A DNA stretch of 64,000 nt from Octadecabacter sp. (GTDB taxonomy: Bacteria > Pseudomonadota > Alphaproteobacteria > Rhodobacterales > Rhodobacteraceae): assembly GCA_028825445.1 (NCBI GenBank), contig JAPKAD010000002.1, positions 1 to 64,000 on the forward strand, given 5' to 3'. The notes under the pieces are model-generated. The model was not told where the DNA came from and ran no database searches. It saw nothing but the letters and a program-made list of their open reading frames with translations. Numbering within the stretch: position 1 is the first letter of the stretch; every line of letters begins with the position of its first letter. This document shows positions 7,915 through 17,161 of the stretch, one piece after another. Made by a program: the position numbers and the translations under genes.

Positions 7915-8982
7915 ATGAAAAATAAAGATATCAAAATCTCGATCCGCAATCTCTATAAAATTTTTGGGAGCGACCCTAAACGGGCCTTGCAATACGTCAA
8001 GGACGGTATGGGCAAGATAGAATTACTCGAAGAACACAAGCATGTACTTGGCCTAAAGGATATTAACGTCGAAGTACCTACCGGGAAGACGACGGTCATT
8101 ATGGGGCTATCAGGTTCAGGTAAATCAACCCTTATCCGGCATCTAAACCGGTTAATTGAACCCACAGCAGGCGAAGTCGAGGTCGCTGGAGACAATATAT
8201 TAGAATATAATGAGAAGGATCTGAGAGACCTGCGGCAGAATAAAATGTCTATGGTCTTCCAAAAATTTGCGTTGCTGCCACATCGTACAGTGTTGCAAAA
8301 CGCCGGGCTAGCGCCATCAATCGAAGGGCAAAGCGAACGAAATTATTCAGAAGAAGCACGTAAATGGCTCGATCGGGTCGGGCTTCAGGGACAAGCTGAT
8401 CAATATCCACATCAATTGTCAGGCGGAATGCAGCAACGTGTAGGCATTGCACGCGCACTGACTAGCAACTCTGACATAATGTTAATGGACGAGGCATTTT
8501 CTGCGCTTGACCCGTTGATTCGTACTGACATGCAGGATTTACTGAACGAGCTTCAGGCAGAGCTGCAGAAGACTATTGTATTCATCACGCACGATCTGGA
8601 CGAAGCATTGAAACTGGCAGATCATCTGGTTATTTTAAATGACGGCTCTGTTATTCAGCAGGGCGAGCCACAGCATATCTTACTCAATCCAGCAGACCCA
8701 TACATTGAGGATTTCGTGAGCGACATTAACCGCGCGCGAGTGCTACGTGTCAGGTCCGTAATGACTAGTCTTCCAGAAACTCAATTGGAACGGTCAGGCG
8801 AGATAGACCATGAAGACACTTTAGAATCTGTAATTGCGCTGTCCGAGGGAGACACGGCCCTCAGCTATCACGTAATGAAAGATGGAAAACCAGTTGGCGT
8901 ACTCGACATGCGCAAACTTGTCCGCGCTTTAGTCCCTTCAGAGCAATCTAAAGAACCCGAAAGTGCCCTCTTCGGCGGCTGA
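7915..8982 (+). CDS. proV: Glycine betaine-type ABC transporter ATP-binding protein
   Basis: A 355-residue ATPase with Walker A GLSGSGKST (about 64-72), signature LSGGMQQRVGIARAL, Walker B IMLMDEAFSALDP and the H-loop FITHDLDEA. Its C-terminal 90 residues correspond to the CBS-containing regulatory tail of ProV/OpuAA proteins, here short. The N-terminal sequence VRNLYKIFG-like (IRNLYKIFGSD) is typical of the quaternary-amine subfamily. It starts 13 bases after proW. Together the three genes form a complete importer, probably for an osmolyte or DMSP. Confidence 0.9.
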   Translation: MKNKDIKISIRNLYKIFGSDPKRALQYVKDGMGKIELLEEHKHVLGLKDINVEVPTGKTTVIMGLSGSGKSTLIRHLNRLIEPTAGEVEVAGDNILEYNEKDLRDLRQNKMSMVFQKFALLPHRTVLQNAGLAPSIEGQSERNYSEEARKWLDRVGLQGQADQYPHQLSGGMQQRVGIARALTSNSDIMLMDEAFSALDPLIRTDMQDLLNELQAELQKTIVFITHDLDEALKLADHLVILNDGSVIQQGEPQHILLNPADPYIEDFVSDINRARVLRVRSVMTSLPETQLERSGEIDHEDTLESVIALSEGDTALSYHVMKDGKPVGVLDMRKLVRALVPSEQSKEPESALFGG

Positions 8983-9164
8983 CGGAGTGCTGAACCTCTC
9001 TGCAAAGGTCGACAAAAATAATGGAGGTGCTTACTTAAATTGCATAATCGGTTTGGCAGATTTCTTACGTTGGGATTTAAAAATTCATTAAGGTAGCCTT
9101 TCGCACAAGGCAACGTCTTGCTCGGCAATAGTTTGTGTAAAACCTATGAGGACCCTTATTGATC
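8983..9164. other. Intergenic stretch downstream of proV
   Basis: No gene was recognised and no clear intrinsic terminator was seen directly after proV. The IS110 relic begins at about 9165. Confidence 0.35.
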
Positions 9165-9310
9165 AAACTGAGTTTTTATCCTTTTTCTGTAATCACAAAT
9201 TAGTGCGCTGGCTAAAGCGATCAACTTTCGTATGTTGGCAGTGACTCCCAACTTCTTGCAAATTTCAATTAAAATAAGTTACTCATATTTAGGATTCACG
9301 TTTGGGGTAG
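9165..9310 (-). pseudogene. Relic of a second IS110-family transposase, C-terminal end
   Basis: The minus strand reads NPKYE, a stop, then ICKKLGVTANIRKLIALAS and LICDYRK. This parallels the end of the intact IS110 transposase (NPDMKAKYE, GKCKKLAITAVMRKLIVMAN, LLRDRRKW). Only about 45 codons survive, with a stop. It is a different, older copy than the element at 3691-4875. Confidence 0.75.
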
Positions 9311-9456
9311 AGTGCCTTCCAATAAACTATAATAAATAAAATGGCGCCTAAGGCTGAATATTTCTTTGGTATTCGTTTTCTTCTTTACAGCAAGGGTTGA
9401 TCAAAAAAGATTGGGCCTAAAACCAATATCAGTTCAGCAAGAATACTAGACGTCTT

Positions 9457-9594
9457 ATGAGCATCGCTATTATGGTTCAGAAACGGCCTTCAAAAACAAA
9501 TTTAATTGGTGTGACGATCGCTATGTTTGTTACCCTGTTAATCTTAACGCCAGACAAATTCGAATTATTGTTTAACTGGATATGTGTAGATTAA
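9457..9594 (+). CDS. Possible small membrane protein
   Basis: A 45-codon frame beginning MSIAIMVQKRPSK has one predicted membrane segment (LIGVTIAMFVTLLILT) and a short C-terminus. There is no strong ribosome-binding site, and no family is recognised. It may be chance; it is listed because a basic N-terminus followed by one clean hydrophobic helix is typical of real small membrane proteins. Confidence 0.25.
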   Translation: MSIAIMVQKRPSKTNLIGVTIAMFVTLLILTPDKFELLFNWICVD

Positions 9595-9734
9595 GGATTT
9601 AAAAAGCTTAGTTAGGAACATCCAGATTAATCATTTTTGCCTTGGTACATAGAGAGACAGAGAGCTATTGCTACAGCAGTCTAGATTGTTGTCCATAAAT
9701 ATTTTATTAATCCATAAATAGATGAGGTTAATTT

Positions 9735-10022
9735 ATGCGCCGAAGTACATATACAGTTGTTTTACTTTTAATGCTCACAACGGGATGTGGAAATCTATCC
9801 ATTGATCGCACTATTGTTGAGAATACAGGGCCAGACGAGTTGCTGAAGTTGAGATCAGGCCCTGGGCTTGGTTATGGCGTAGTCTTAGGCTTGCCTGACG
9901 GAACCTTTTTAAATCGCCACAACTGCGTGACCGAAGTTGGCCAGCGTTGGTGCCGAGTATCCCTTAACGCCGCACCTCAGATCATAGGTTACGTCTCAAG
10001 TGACTACCTTTCAGCACCTTGA
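9735..10022 (+). CDS. Small SH3-domain lipoprotein
   Basis: A 95-residue protein with a lipoprotein signal peptide ending in the lipobox LTTGC (Cys at about 18) and a bacterial SH3-like domain from about 35 to 92: LKLRSGPGLGYGVVLGLPDG, then QRWCRVS and GYVSSDYLS. The pair Cys47-region/Cys-WC could form a disulfide. Such proteins are usually anchored in the envelope and bind peptidoglycan or other ligands. A GAGG lies about nine bases before the ATG. It is a single gene with its own terminator at 10114-10145. Confidence 0.8.
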   Translation: MRRSTYTVVLLLMLTTGCGNLSIDRTIVENTGPDELLKLRSGPGLGYGVVLGLPDGTFLNRHNCVTEVGQRWCRVSLNAAPQIIGYVSSDYLSAP

Positions 10023-10113
10023 TTTCAAACTGCTACCTCAAAGTACTGGTTTAGAAAAAAGAAATTTTGCCGATCTCAATAATGTCCAAAAGAGATGCAC
10101 TGTGGATCGACTA

Positions 10114-10145
10114 TCCAGATATTCCATTATTTCTGGACTTTTTTT
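10114..10145 (+). terminator. Intrinsic terminator after the SH3 lipoprotein gene
   Basis: TCCAGA (10114-10119) pairs with TCTGGA (10132-10137) and is followed by C and seven T (10139-10145). The stem is short and AT-containing, but the position about 90 bases after the stop and the T-run are right. Confidence 0.6.
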
Positions 10146-10351
10146 CACATAAGACAGAATTGGATATTTAGCAGTTTTGGTGCTGCCTTGCTAAAAGGCT
10201 AAAAGTCAGAAAGTCAGAAAGTTTAGTCTCGTCCAAGAGTTCCTTGCCAAAACCAATTTGCGCCTTGGCACGGGAAATCACTTTTACTTTGTTATACAAC
10301 TTGACACTTTTGCTTTCATCTCACCAAAGGATTTAAACTTTCTGCCAGTTC

Positions 10352-11632
10352 TCAATCAAGACGATTATGGATACGCCTTACGACAAGCCAAACCAGCAGC
10401 AACACCACTGGTGTGACGCCAGCTGCCAAAACTAACTTTGGCAAGCTCAGCAATGTTTCAAGTGGGGCGAGCATGTAAAGGGCTAGATTTACCGCGTAGT
10501 AGCTGATCGCAACGATCGATAGCCCTTCGACAGTATGTTGCAGACGAAGTTGCAGGCCTGCTCGGCGATCCATACTTTCCAACAAAGATTGATTTTGTAT
10601 AGACCGTTCAACATCTACCCGTGTGCGCAATAGATTGCCCACTCTCAGCGCCCGCTCCGACATGTTTGTCAGACGTTTTTGCGATGATTTGACAGTGCGC
10701 ATTGCCGGATCAAATCTTCGCATCATGAACTCTGAAAATGTCTGCATGCCTGAAAACCGTTCCTCGCGTAGAACCTTTATACGCTGGTTTACGATTGCCT
10801 CATAGGCTTCTGTAGCACCAAATCGGAATGACGACTGGGCAATTCTATTCTCCAACTCCTCCGACACTTCCAAAAGGTGTTCCAACATTTCGTCATGTTT
10901 AGCGTCAACACCGCGCATTTCAGAAGACAATTCATTAAGCGTTGTTTCAATTGCCCCCATGCCCGAACCGAGTTCTCGTGCCCTATCCAAGCCCAACATT
11001 GCCATAGATTTGTAAGTCTCAATCTCGCAAAGGCGTTGAACGACACGACCAACCCGGCGGTCGCCACAGCTTGCGCGGGGGAAAACCGCAAAGCGTGTAT
11101 GCCCATTGTGATCAATACGAAAGTCGCCTGCAATTACCAATTGATCGTCCAGCACTCTGCTAACGGCGAGGCTCTCTGGTACAAACCAATCTTTTGTTTT
11201 TTCAACAATTTTGTCATCATGTTCAAATATGTCGATGCGGATCAAAGCAGATGTTAGACGTGTGCCAGCAGCACCTTCCAACCAATCTTTAGGAAAAATG
11301 CCAAAGTTCTCTTCCTCAAATGGCTTTCCAGAATCGCCGTCTCCAAAAATAGTGTAAGTCACAAACTCCGTATGGCTCTCCCATTTCAGCTCATGGCGAC
11401 CAATTTGACCCGAATAATGCGTAGCGCCAACCTGCGGATGCTTTGCACCATAGCGATCCAGAAGAATTAAAAGTTGGGCCATATCAGCATCGCGGTCACG
11501 CCCTGCTGCGTTAGTTGCCGGTTTGATGGCCAAATATGATGCGTGACTCGGCGCCGTCACTATCGGGAAAGGCCGCGCATGTAATTCATTAGACATAGCA
11601 TAACGAAGAGGATGTTCGGTAATTGGTGACAT
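10352..11632 (-). CDS. DUF3422 family membrane-anchored protein
   Basis: A 426-residue protein with the DUF3422 N-terminus (HPLRYAMSNELHARPFP) and a long, largely helical middle containing coiled-coil-like segments (about 210-370). Two hydrophobic segments near the C-terminus (SIVAISYYAVNLALYMLAP and LVLAAGVTPVVLLLVWLVV) would anchor it to the inner membrane, ahead of a basic tail RRIHNRLD. The function of the family is unknown. The ATG at 11632 is preferred to an in-frame TTG nine bases earlier. It stands alone and converges with the lipoprotein gene. Confidence 0.88.
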   Translation of the reverse strand: MSPITEHPLRYAMSNELHARPFPIVTAPSHASYLAIKPATNAAGRDRDADMAQLLILLDRYGAKHPQVGATHYSGQIGRHELKWESHTEFVTYTIFGDGDSGKPFEEENFGIFPKDWLEGAAGTRLTSALIRIDIFEHDDKIVEKTKDWFVPESLAVSRVLDDQLVIAGDFRIDHNGHTRFAVFPRASCGDRRVGRVVQRLCEIETYKSMAMLGLDRARELGSGMGAIETTLNELSSEMRGVDAKHDEMLEHLLEVSEELENRIAQSSFRFGATEAYEAIVNQRIKVLREERFSGMQTFSEFMMRRFDPAMRTVKSSQKRLTNMSERALRVGNLLRTRVDVERSIQNQSLLESMDRRAGLQLRLQHTVEGLSIVAISYYAVNLALYMLAPLETLLSLPKLVLAAGVTPVVLLLVWLVVRRIHNRLD

Positions 11633-13593
11633 GAGATTCAAGCCTAATTCAATTTCATATATATCTATACGTTTTACACCACCTCAAACCGAAATGACTT
11701 TTTACATATACAGATACAGACATAACATTCAAATAGGCTAACGAGAACTTCTTTCCATCAGTAAAATGCCACACCCTTAAATTTTTTGATATAAATGCCC
11801 TCAAAAATACTGTCGAAAACTACAGATTTAGCCAAATCTATAGCTTGGATTACTTTAAAACCTATATGTCAGAACAGCCGTTAAAAACAACGAGCCCATC
11901 ATAAATTTTTGGATATTCATACTAATCAATATACAAAATTTGTCGTCTAATTTGACTAATACTGAGCAAAAAAAGCAAGCTGACTTTAGTTATCCTCCGA
12001 TTCCAAGGACAAGAAAAATACAAACGATCATGCATAGTCAAAATTGCCTCACGCCCTGGTGAGCAACCGCCCCACCACCTGTGAGTTTGTAGCTCATAGC
12101 GCACCGTGATAGTTAATGTTGGTCATTTTTGCCACTTCCAAAAAATCTAAATCATGTCCGATAGAACCGTAGAATACCCCCCCTTATTCCAACAGCGTTT
12201 CCACACAACGGGCAAGGCAGTGTCTTCAATCCGACACAGATGATCGCACCTGAATGTTATCATTTCCAACACGTCACTCGATGAATTCGTGGCCACTAAC
12301 TATAATTTAATTTCAATAGAAAACTACGGATACCTATTATAATAGAGTTGTCAGGATCGCATATGGTAATGTCATGTTTGACGTAATCTCTGACAGGCTG
12401 TCAATTATACGGCCTAACCAAAGGAATGGGCGACAAACTGGCCACCAAAAATAATGATTTGTTGGGTTCAAAGAAATGCAGCGCCCACATAACCGTGCCA
12501 ACCCACGATGCCACAGCCGTTCACAAAGAGCGTAAGGAGCGCGAATTCTTGCGGCTTCTTCATGCGTCCCAATTTTTCTTGATGACCTAAGCGGGCTGAA
12601 AACACAATCGGCCTAATCAGGTCTACGCATGCCATCGTATCAGGATTTCCCATGGGACGAGCGTGTATAGACATTAATTGCAAACACTTATTCACCAAGT
12701 AAGTTTTCGCAACACACAGCATAATACGTTTGAGAATGTCCGTTTCAAATACAAATAGAAATGCACCTTTCACGTGCGGTCCTTTTGCATATAATTAGGC
12801 ATTGTCGCCACATCGTGATTAGCAATCCTAACGCTTACGCACTTTACAATTGCCCCAAAATTTTCGGCCATTCGGCTTTTATAACAAACAACATCGCGAA
12901 TGCGGCGACCGCATTCATGTCCTTACAGTTCAGTACATCGGTAAAGATCACAACATGCGCGGTTTCATCTAAATAGATTAGGTGGCGGTATTTCAGCATC
13001 AGAGGGAAGGCAGCATCTGTCTTGATAAAGTCAGAGGCCACTTCGAGTGCAATGCTCCCAATTTCTGCAAATGGCATTAACTCAGACATCGTCTGATTGT
13101 TACCCTGGATGAGAGAATCTACCGTGAGCTCCACAAATGAACAAGCTGCGGTTGTGACAAGGCAGATCATAAGTTATATTATGATTTCTAAGAGCTATAT
13201 CAAAAGACACGACTTTCCACTCTCAACACCTCATCATAATTATCAATTGGGCGTCTTGCACCGCTTAAATGGCACTTTGAACCACTGCTCGGTGCCATTG
13301 CACTAGGCATGTATGTGGTTTGGACTCATTATGTCCATTTCAAGATAGGTGTTGGCGCAGGTGCTTAGCAACAGACCCTTAGGCCCCAGCTGAAAAGATC
13401 ACCCAGCACCGTAATCACCTCATCACAGACATTTGACAAACAACACGGCGCTGCGACCTACCCGCCAATCTCATTTTTGAAATCTGCTGCATTGTATTCT
13501 TATTTATTACACAACTTAAATTATGGTCCGCAGCCTCAAGGTTACATGCCAGCAGCGCATTCATCCTCCAAAGGCCTACAAAACTGACACGCC
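11633..13593. other. Gene-poor region of about 2 kb, probably decayed
   Basis: Only short frames occur: 12468-12773 and 12844-13170 on the minus strand, and a hydrophobic stretch reading LLGAIALGMYVVWTHYVHF on the plus strand at about 13276-13335. None could be assigned to a family. Base composition and scattered protein-like stretches suggest eroded genes. No tRNA, terminator or IS end was recognised. Confidence 0.45.
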
Positions 13594-15105
13594 TCAAGCC
13601 ACCTTTTCGATGGCAATCCCCGAAATGGCTTGAATGAGGTTATCTTCAGTCACTTCTTTGGATGTAAATGTTCTCATGATGCGGCCTGAATACATCGCTA
13701 TGATGCGGTCTGCAACGTACAAAACTTCTGGCATTTCAGAACTGATAACTATGACTGCATAACCTTGTGCTGCCAATTCCCGGATCAAGTTATGGATCTC
13801 AGACTTAGATCCCACATCGATGCCACGCGTGGGTTCGTCAACGATCAGAACGCTAGGATGCATTGATAGCCATTTTGCAATAACAATTTTTTGCTGGTTG
13901 CCACCAGACAAATTTCCTACGGTTTGTTTCCATCCCGGGGTGCGAATATCGAGACGCTCTTTATATTTATCAAAGATCACATTTTCTTCAGCATGGGCCA
14001 CAAAGGGACCAGATTTGAGTGTATCTACCTGCGGCAAGGTCATGTTGTCGCGGCAGTTCATTCCCAGTACAAGGCCCTGTTCCTTGCGGTCTTCAGGGAC
14101 CAACGAAATCCCATGCAAAATGGCTTCGATTGGTGAGCTAATCCGTGTCTCTTGCCCAGACACAAGAATTGATCCAGCACTCGGATCACGTAGGCCAAAC
14201 AACGTCTCGGCAATCTCAGTGCGGCCAGCCCCGACGAGCCCGTAAAATCCAATAACTTCTCCACGCCGGACACTAAAGTTGATGTCGTGAAAAAGATTCC
14301 CACAGGACAAACCACGCGCTTCCAGCGCGACCTGCCCCAATTCGTGATGAACCGCGTTACGCGACAGATCGAGCTTGCGCCCGATCATCATTTGAGTGAC
14401 CTGATCTTCATCGGTTTCAGCAGTGATCGAAGTACCAGTATACTGACCATCGCGCAGAACGCTGATGCGGTCAGTAATCTTGAAAATTTCTTCCATACGA
14501 TGGGAAATGTAGATGATTCCAACACCACGCGATTTAAGGTCAGCTATCACATCAAATAACACTACTTTTTCAGCGTCTGTAAGAGATGCCGTCGGTTCGT
14601 CAAAGATTACCGCCTTGGCATCCACAGTCAGCGCACGGGCAATTTCGACCATCTGTTGATTAGCAATCGACATCGTACCCACGATGGTCTTCGAGTTGAA
14701 CCCAACATTAAGGCGAGCCAAAATAGCATCTGTTTTTTCATAAAGCGTAGCCCAATCTATACGGCCAAACCGTTTCAGTGGCAGTTCACCCAAATAAACA
14801 TTTTCAGCCACGGAAAGTTCCTGCGCAAGACTGAGTTCTTGGTGAATAAATAAAATGCCCTTCGCCTTCGCCTCAAGGGGTGAGGTCATAACGGCAATAG
14901 TTTCATTGACGATGATTTCACCGCTGTCTGGCTGATAGATGCCACCAAGAATCTTCATAAGTGTCGATTTTCCAGCGCCATTTTCACCCATTAAAGCATG
15001 GACTTCACCAGGCATGACGTCGAATGACACGCCATCAAGGGCGCGCACACCGGGGAAAGTTTTGACTATTCCCTCAAGGCGCAAAGCGGGGATTTGGCCA
15101 TTCAT
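13594..15105 (-). CDS. Sugar-type (CUT2) ABC transporter ATP-binding protein, two ATPase domains
   Basis: A 503-residue RbsA/MglA-like tandem ATPase. Domain 1 (about 5-240) has Walker A GENGAGKST, a weak signature (MSIANQQMVEIARAL) and Walker B VIFDEPTASL. Domain 2 (about 255-500) has the degenerate Walker A GLVGAGRTE usual for this family, signature LSGGNQQKIVIAKWL and VDEPTRGIDVG. The start overlaps the upstream permease stop by four bases (ATGA), implying translational coupling. It is the last gene of the SBP-SDR-permease-permease-ATPase operon. The ligand is unknown; ribose, rhamnose or a polyol would all fit the family. Confidence 0.92.
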   Translation of the reverse strand: MNGQIPALRLEGIVKTFPGVRALDGVSFDVMPGEVHALMGENGAGKSTLMKILGGIYQPDSGEIIVNETIAVMTSPLEAKAKGILFIHQELSLAQELSVAENVYLGELPLKRFGRIDWATLYEKTDAILARLNVGFNSKTIVGTMSIANQQMVEIARALTVDAKAVIFDEPTASLTDAEKVVLFDVIADLKSRGVGIIYISHRMEEIFKITDRISVLRDGQYTGTSITAETDEDQVTQMMIGRKLDLSRNAVHHELGQVALEARGLSCGNLFHDINFSVRRGEVIGFYGLVGAGRTEIAETLFGLRDPSAGSILVSGQETRISSPIEAILHGISLVPEDRKEQGLVLGMNCRDNMTLPQVDTLKSGPFVAHAEENVIFDKYKERLDIRTPGWKQTVGNLSGGNQQKIVIAKWLSMHPSVLIVDEPTRGIDVGSKSEIHNLIRELAAQGYAVIVISSEMPEVLYVADRIIAMYSGRIMRTFTSKEVTEDNLIQAISGIAIEKVA

Positions 15106-16103
15106 ATCTTCAACTCCTCTTTGCCTTTGGCGTTCAACTGACGGTCAAGGATCAGCACAGCTATTAGGATAATACCAATCACGAGGTTCACCGTCGATGT
15201 ATCCGCTCCGATATGACCCAGCCCCTTGCGCAAAAGTTGGATGGCAATGACCCCACCAAAGGTAGAAATAATAGACCCTGCACCTCCCGTTAGCTTGGTG
15301 CCACCTAAAACCACGGCAGTGATCACCCAGAGTTCGTAAAGCTGGCCATCATTTGGGTTCACCGATCCACTTTCCGAATAAAATACCACCGCAGACAGTG
15401 CAGCAAGAAAGCCAATGATCATGAAATTAATCAACATATGCGGACCGACCCGGATGCCCGCGTTCACTGCAGCTTCTTTGTTGTCACCAATTGCATAGGC
15501 ATTTCGACCATGGACTGTGCGCGTCATGACGAACCAGATAATGACAGTAACAACTAGTAAGAACCACGTCGCTGTATGCAGTCCCAGAAATTCAAGTTCC
15601 GCGAAATCAACTAGTGTCCAGTTCAGATGCGATGTAGGATTTTCACCATTATACATGAACACCAGCCCACGAAAGCCTAACATCGCGCCAAGCGTCACAA
15701 TGAAAGCATCAACCCCAGTTTTCCACACAATCAAACCATTAATGAACCCTAGAGCGGTACCAGTTAGTAAAGCCAGCAACCAAGATACGGGAATTACCCA
15801 TTCTCCAAGGCCCACAAATATCAGCCATGTCATAGAATCAAGCAATATGATCCCCGACATAGCAAAGATCGCCCCAACGCTCAGGTCAATGTTACCGTTG
15901 ATCATGATAATCGTCATGCCTATTGCAATGATGCCGATGGGTGCTGATTGTTTTAATAACAATAGCATGTTGTCGACGTCCATGAACGCTTTCTCCGACG
16001 TCGATAGAAATTCACCTGCAATGGAAAAGAAGATCATTTCTAGCACGATAAAACCCCAAATGGCGCCTTTACTAAAATATTTTGAGAGTTTTTTAGCATT
16101 CAT
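15102..16103 (-). CDS. Sugar-type ABC transporter permease (second)
   Basis: A 333-residue BPD_transp_2 (RbsC-like) permease with about nine membrane segments. Family motifs include GNIDLSVGAIFAMSGI and, near the C-terminus, VVLGGTKLTGGAGSIISTF. It is 12 bases downstream of the first permease gene and overlaps the ATPase gene. Two different permeases in one operon point to a heterodimeric channel, as in Lsr or rhamnose importers. Confidence 0.9.
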   Translation of the reverse strand: MNAKKLSKYFSKGAIWGFIVLEMIFFSIAGEFLSTSEKAFMDVDNMLLLLKQSAPIGIIAIGMTIIMINGNIDLSVGAIFAMSGIILLDSMTWLIFVGLGEWVIPVSWLLALLTGTALGFINGLIVWKTGVDAFIVTLGAMLGFRGLVFMYNGENPTSHLNWTLVDFAELEFLGLHTATWFLLVVTVIIWFVMTRTVHGRNAYAIGDNKEAAVNAGIRVGPHMLINFMIIGFLAALSAVVFYSESGSVNPNDGQLYELWVITAVVLGGTKLTGGAGSIISTFGGVIAIQLLRKGLGHIGADTSTVNLVIGIILIAVLILDRQLNAKGKEELKI

Positions 16104-16115
16104 GTGTCCCGCCCC

Positions 16116-17090
16116 CTAAGCGATCGTTGACCAGAACTTGCCACGTTTGGCTGCAATATCGAGCCAAACTGCAAAGATTATAATGACCCACGTCACAACA
16201 AACTGGACATAAAATTGTAACCCCACGAGGAGCAAACCATTTTGGATAAATCCCAGAATCAACACTCCAATGAGTGTCTTGAAAATCGTACCAGACCCAC
16301 CGAGGAGAGACGCCCCACCAAGAATGACTGCGGCCAAAACTTCAAGTTCCAACCCCTGCCCCACTGTATTTTGTGACCCCATCGACCGGCTGGCTTGGAT
16401 CAAACCCGCTATTGCCACGCAGGCTGCAGAGATGACGTAGCAATAAAATACATTGCGCGCGCGCGGGATGCCCGAAAATGTTGCTGCCGTACCATTGCCT
16501 CCCACTGCGTAGACTTTGCGCCCAAACGGGGTCTTGGCCAGAAGCAATCCCAAGAAGGTGGCCACCAATAAAAAAATAACGATCGGTACCGGAATGCCCA
16601 TGGCCGTGCCCTGTCCAAAAATATTAAACCATGTTCCCTCTTTATCGGCGATGTCCATATTCTTGCCGCCGGAATACGTCAATGTCAGTCCGTGAATAGC
16701 CGACAACATACCAAGAGTTACGATAAGTGAATTAAGCTTTAGATAGCCAACAAGAAGCCCGATCAGCGCTCCAAGCGCGATGGTCATCGCAAACATTAAC
16801 GGTATGGCGAGGGCGGGGCCAACTTTGTCATGCAAATCCAGCACCACAATAGTGGAAAATGACATCATCGACCCAACAGAAAGGTCCAGATTGCCACTGA
16901 CAACTACAAACGTAACCCCTAACGCCATGACGCCTAAAATAGCAGAGGACCGCATGACGCTCAGTACGTTTTCAATACTCAGGAACTTTCCATTGGCGAG
17001 CGTGAAGCCGATAATAAACATCGCAAATGCAATTATAATACCTTGGCGCGCAATAATTCTGCCAATTTTTTCTTTTGACATCTCTACCAT
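16116..17090 (-). CDS. Sugar-type ABC transporter permease (first)
   Basis: A 324-residue RbsC-like permease with GNLDLSVGSMMSFSTI and AVILGGASLLGGSGTIFKTL, the same two family blocks as its neighbour, but otherwise clearly divergent from it. The start has AGAGGAA upstream. It is separated from the SDR gene by about 55 bases carrying two hairpins. Confidence 0.9.
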   Translation of the reverse strand: MVEMSKEKIGRIIARQGIIIAFAMFIIGFTLANGKFLSIENVLSVMRSSAILGVMALGVTFVVVSGNLDLSVGSMMSFSTIVVLDLHDKVGPALAIPLMFAMTIALGALIGLLVGYLKLNSLIVTLGMLSAIHGLTLTYSGGKNMDIADKEGTWFNIFGQGTAMGIPVPIVIFLLVATFLGLLLAKTPFGRKVYAVGGNGTAATFSGIPRARNVFYCYVISAACVAIAGLIQASRSMGSQNTVGQGLELEVLAAVILGGASLLGGSGTIFKTLIGVLILGFIQNGLLLVGLQFYVQFVVTWVIIIFAVWLDIAAKRGKFWSTIA

Positions 17091-17103
17091 TATTCCTCTC
17101 TTT

Positions 17104-17161
17104 CGTCTGCTTGGGCAGACCCCCTATCGGGTTTTTGCATGACGCTAAATCAGCGTCATGC
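17104..17161 (-). ncRNA. Two intercistronic hairpins between the SDR and permease genes
   Basis: GCATGACGCT (17137-17146) pairs perfectly with AGCGTCATGC (17152-17161) across the SDR stop codon. GTCTGC (17105-17110) pairs with GCAGAC (17115-17120). No T-run follows in the direction of transcription, so these are likely message-stabilising or partial-termination structures. Confidence 0.5.

Noticed and set aside
10203-10222. Short tandem repeat of AAGTCAGA
   Set aside because: Only two and a half copies of an 8-base unit in noncoding DNA; ordinary slippage, with no link to a gene.
15517-16119. A 200-codon plus-strand frame opposite the permease gene
   Set aside because: Fully antisense to a conserved permease; its composition reflects the complement of hydrophobic codons.
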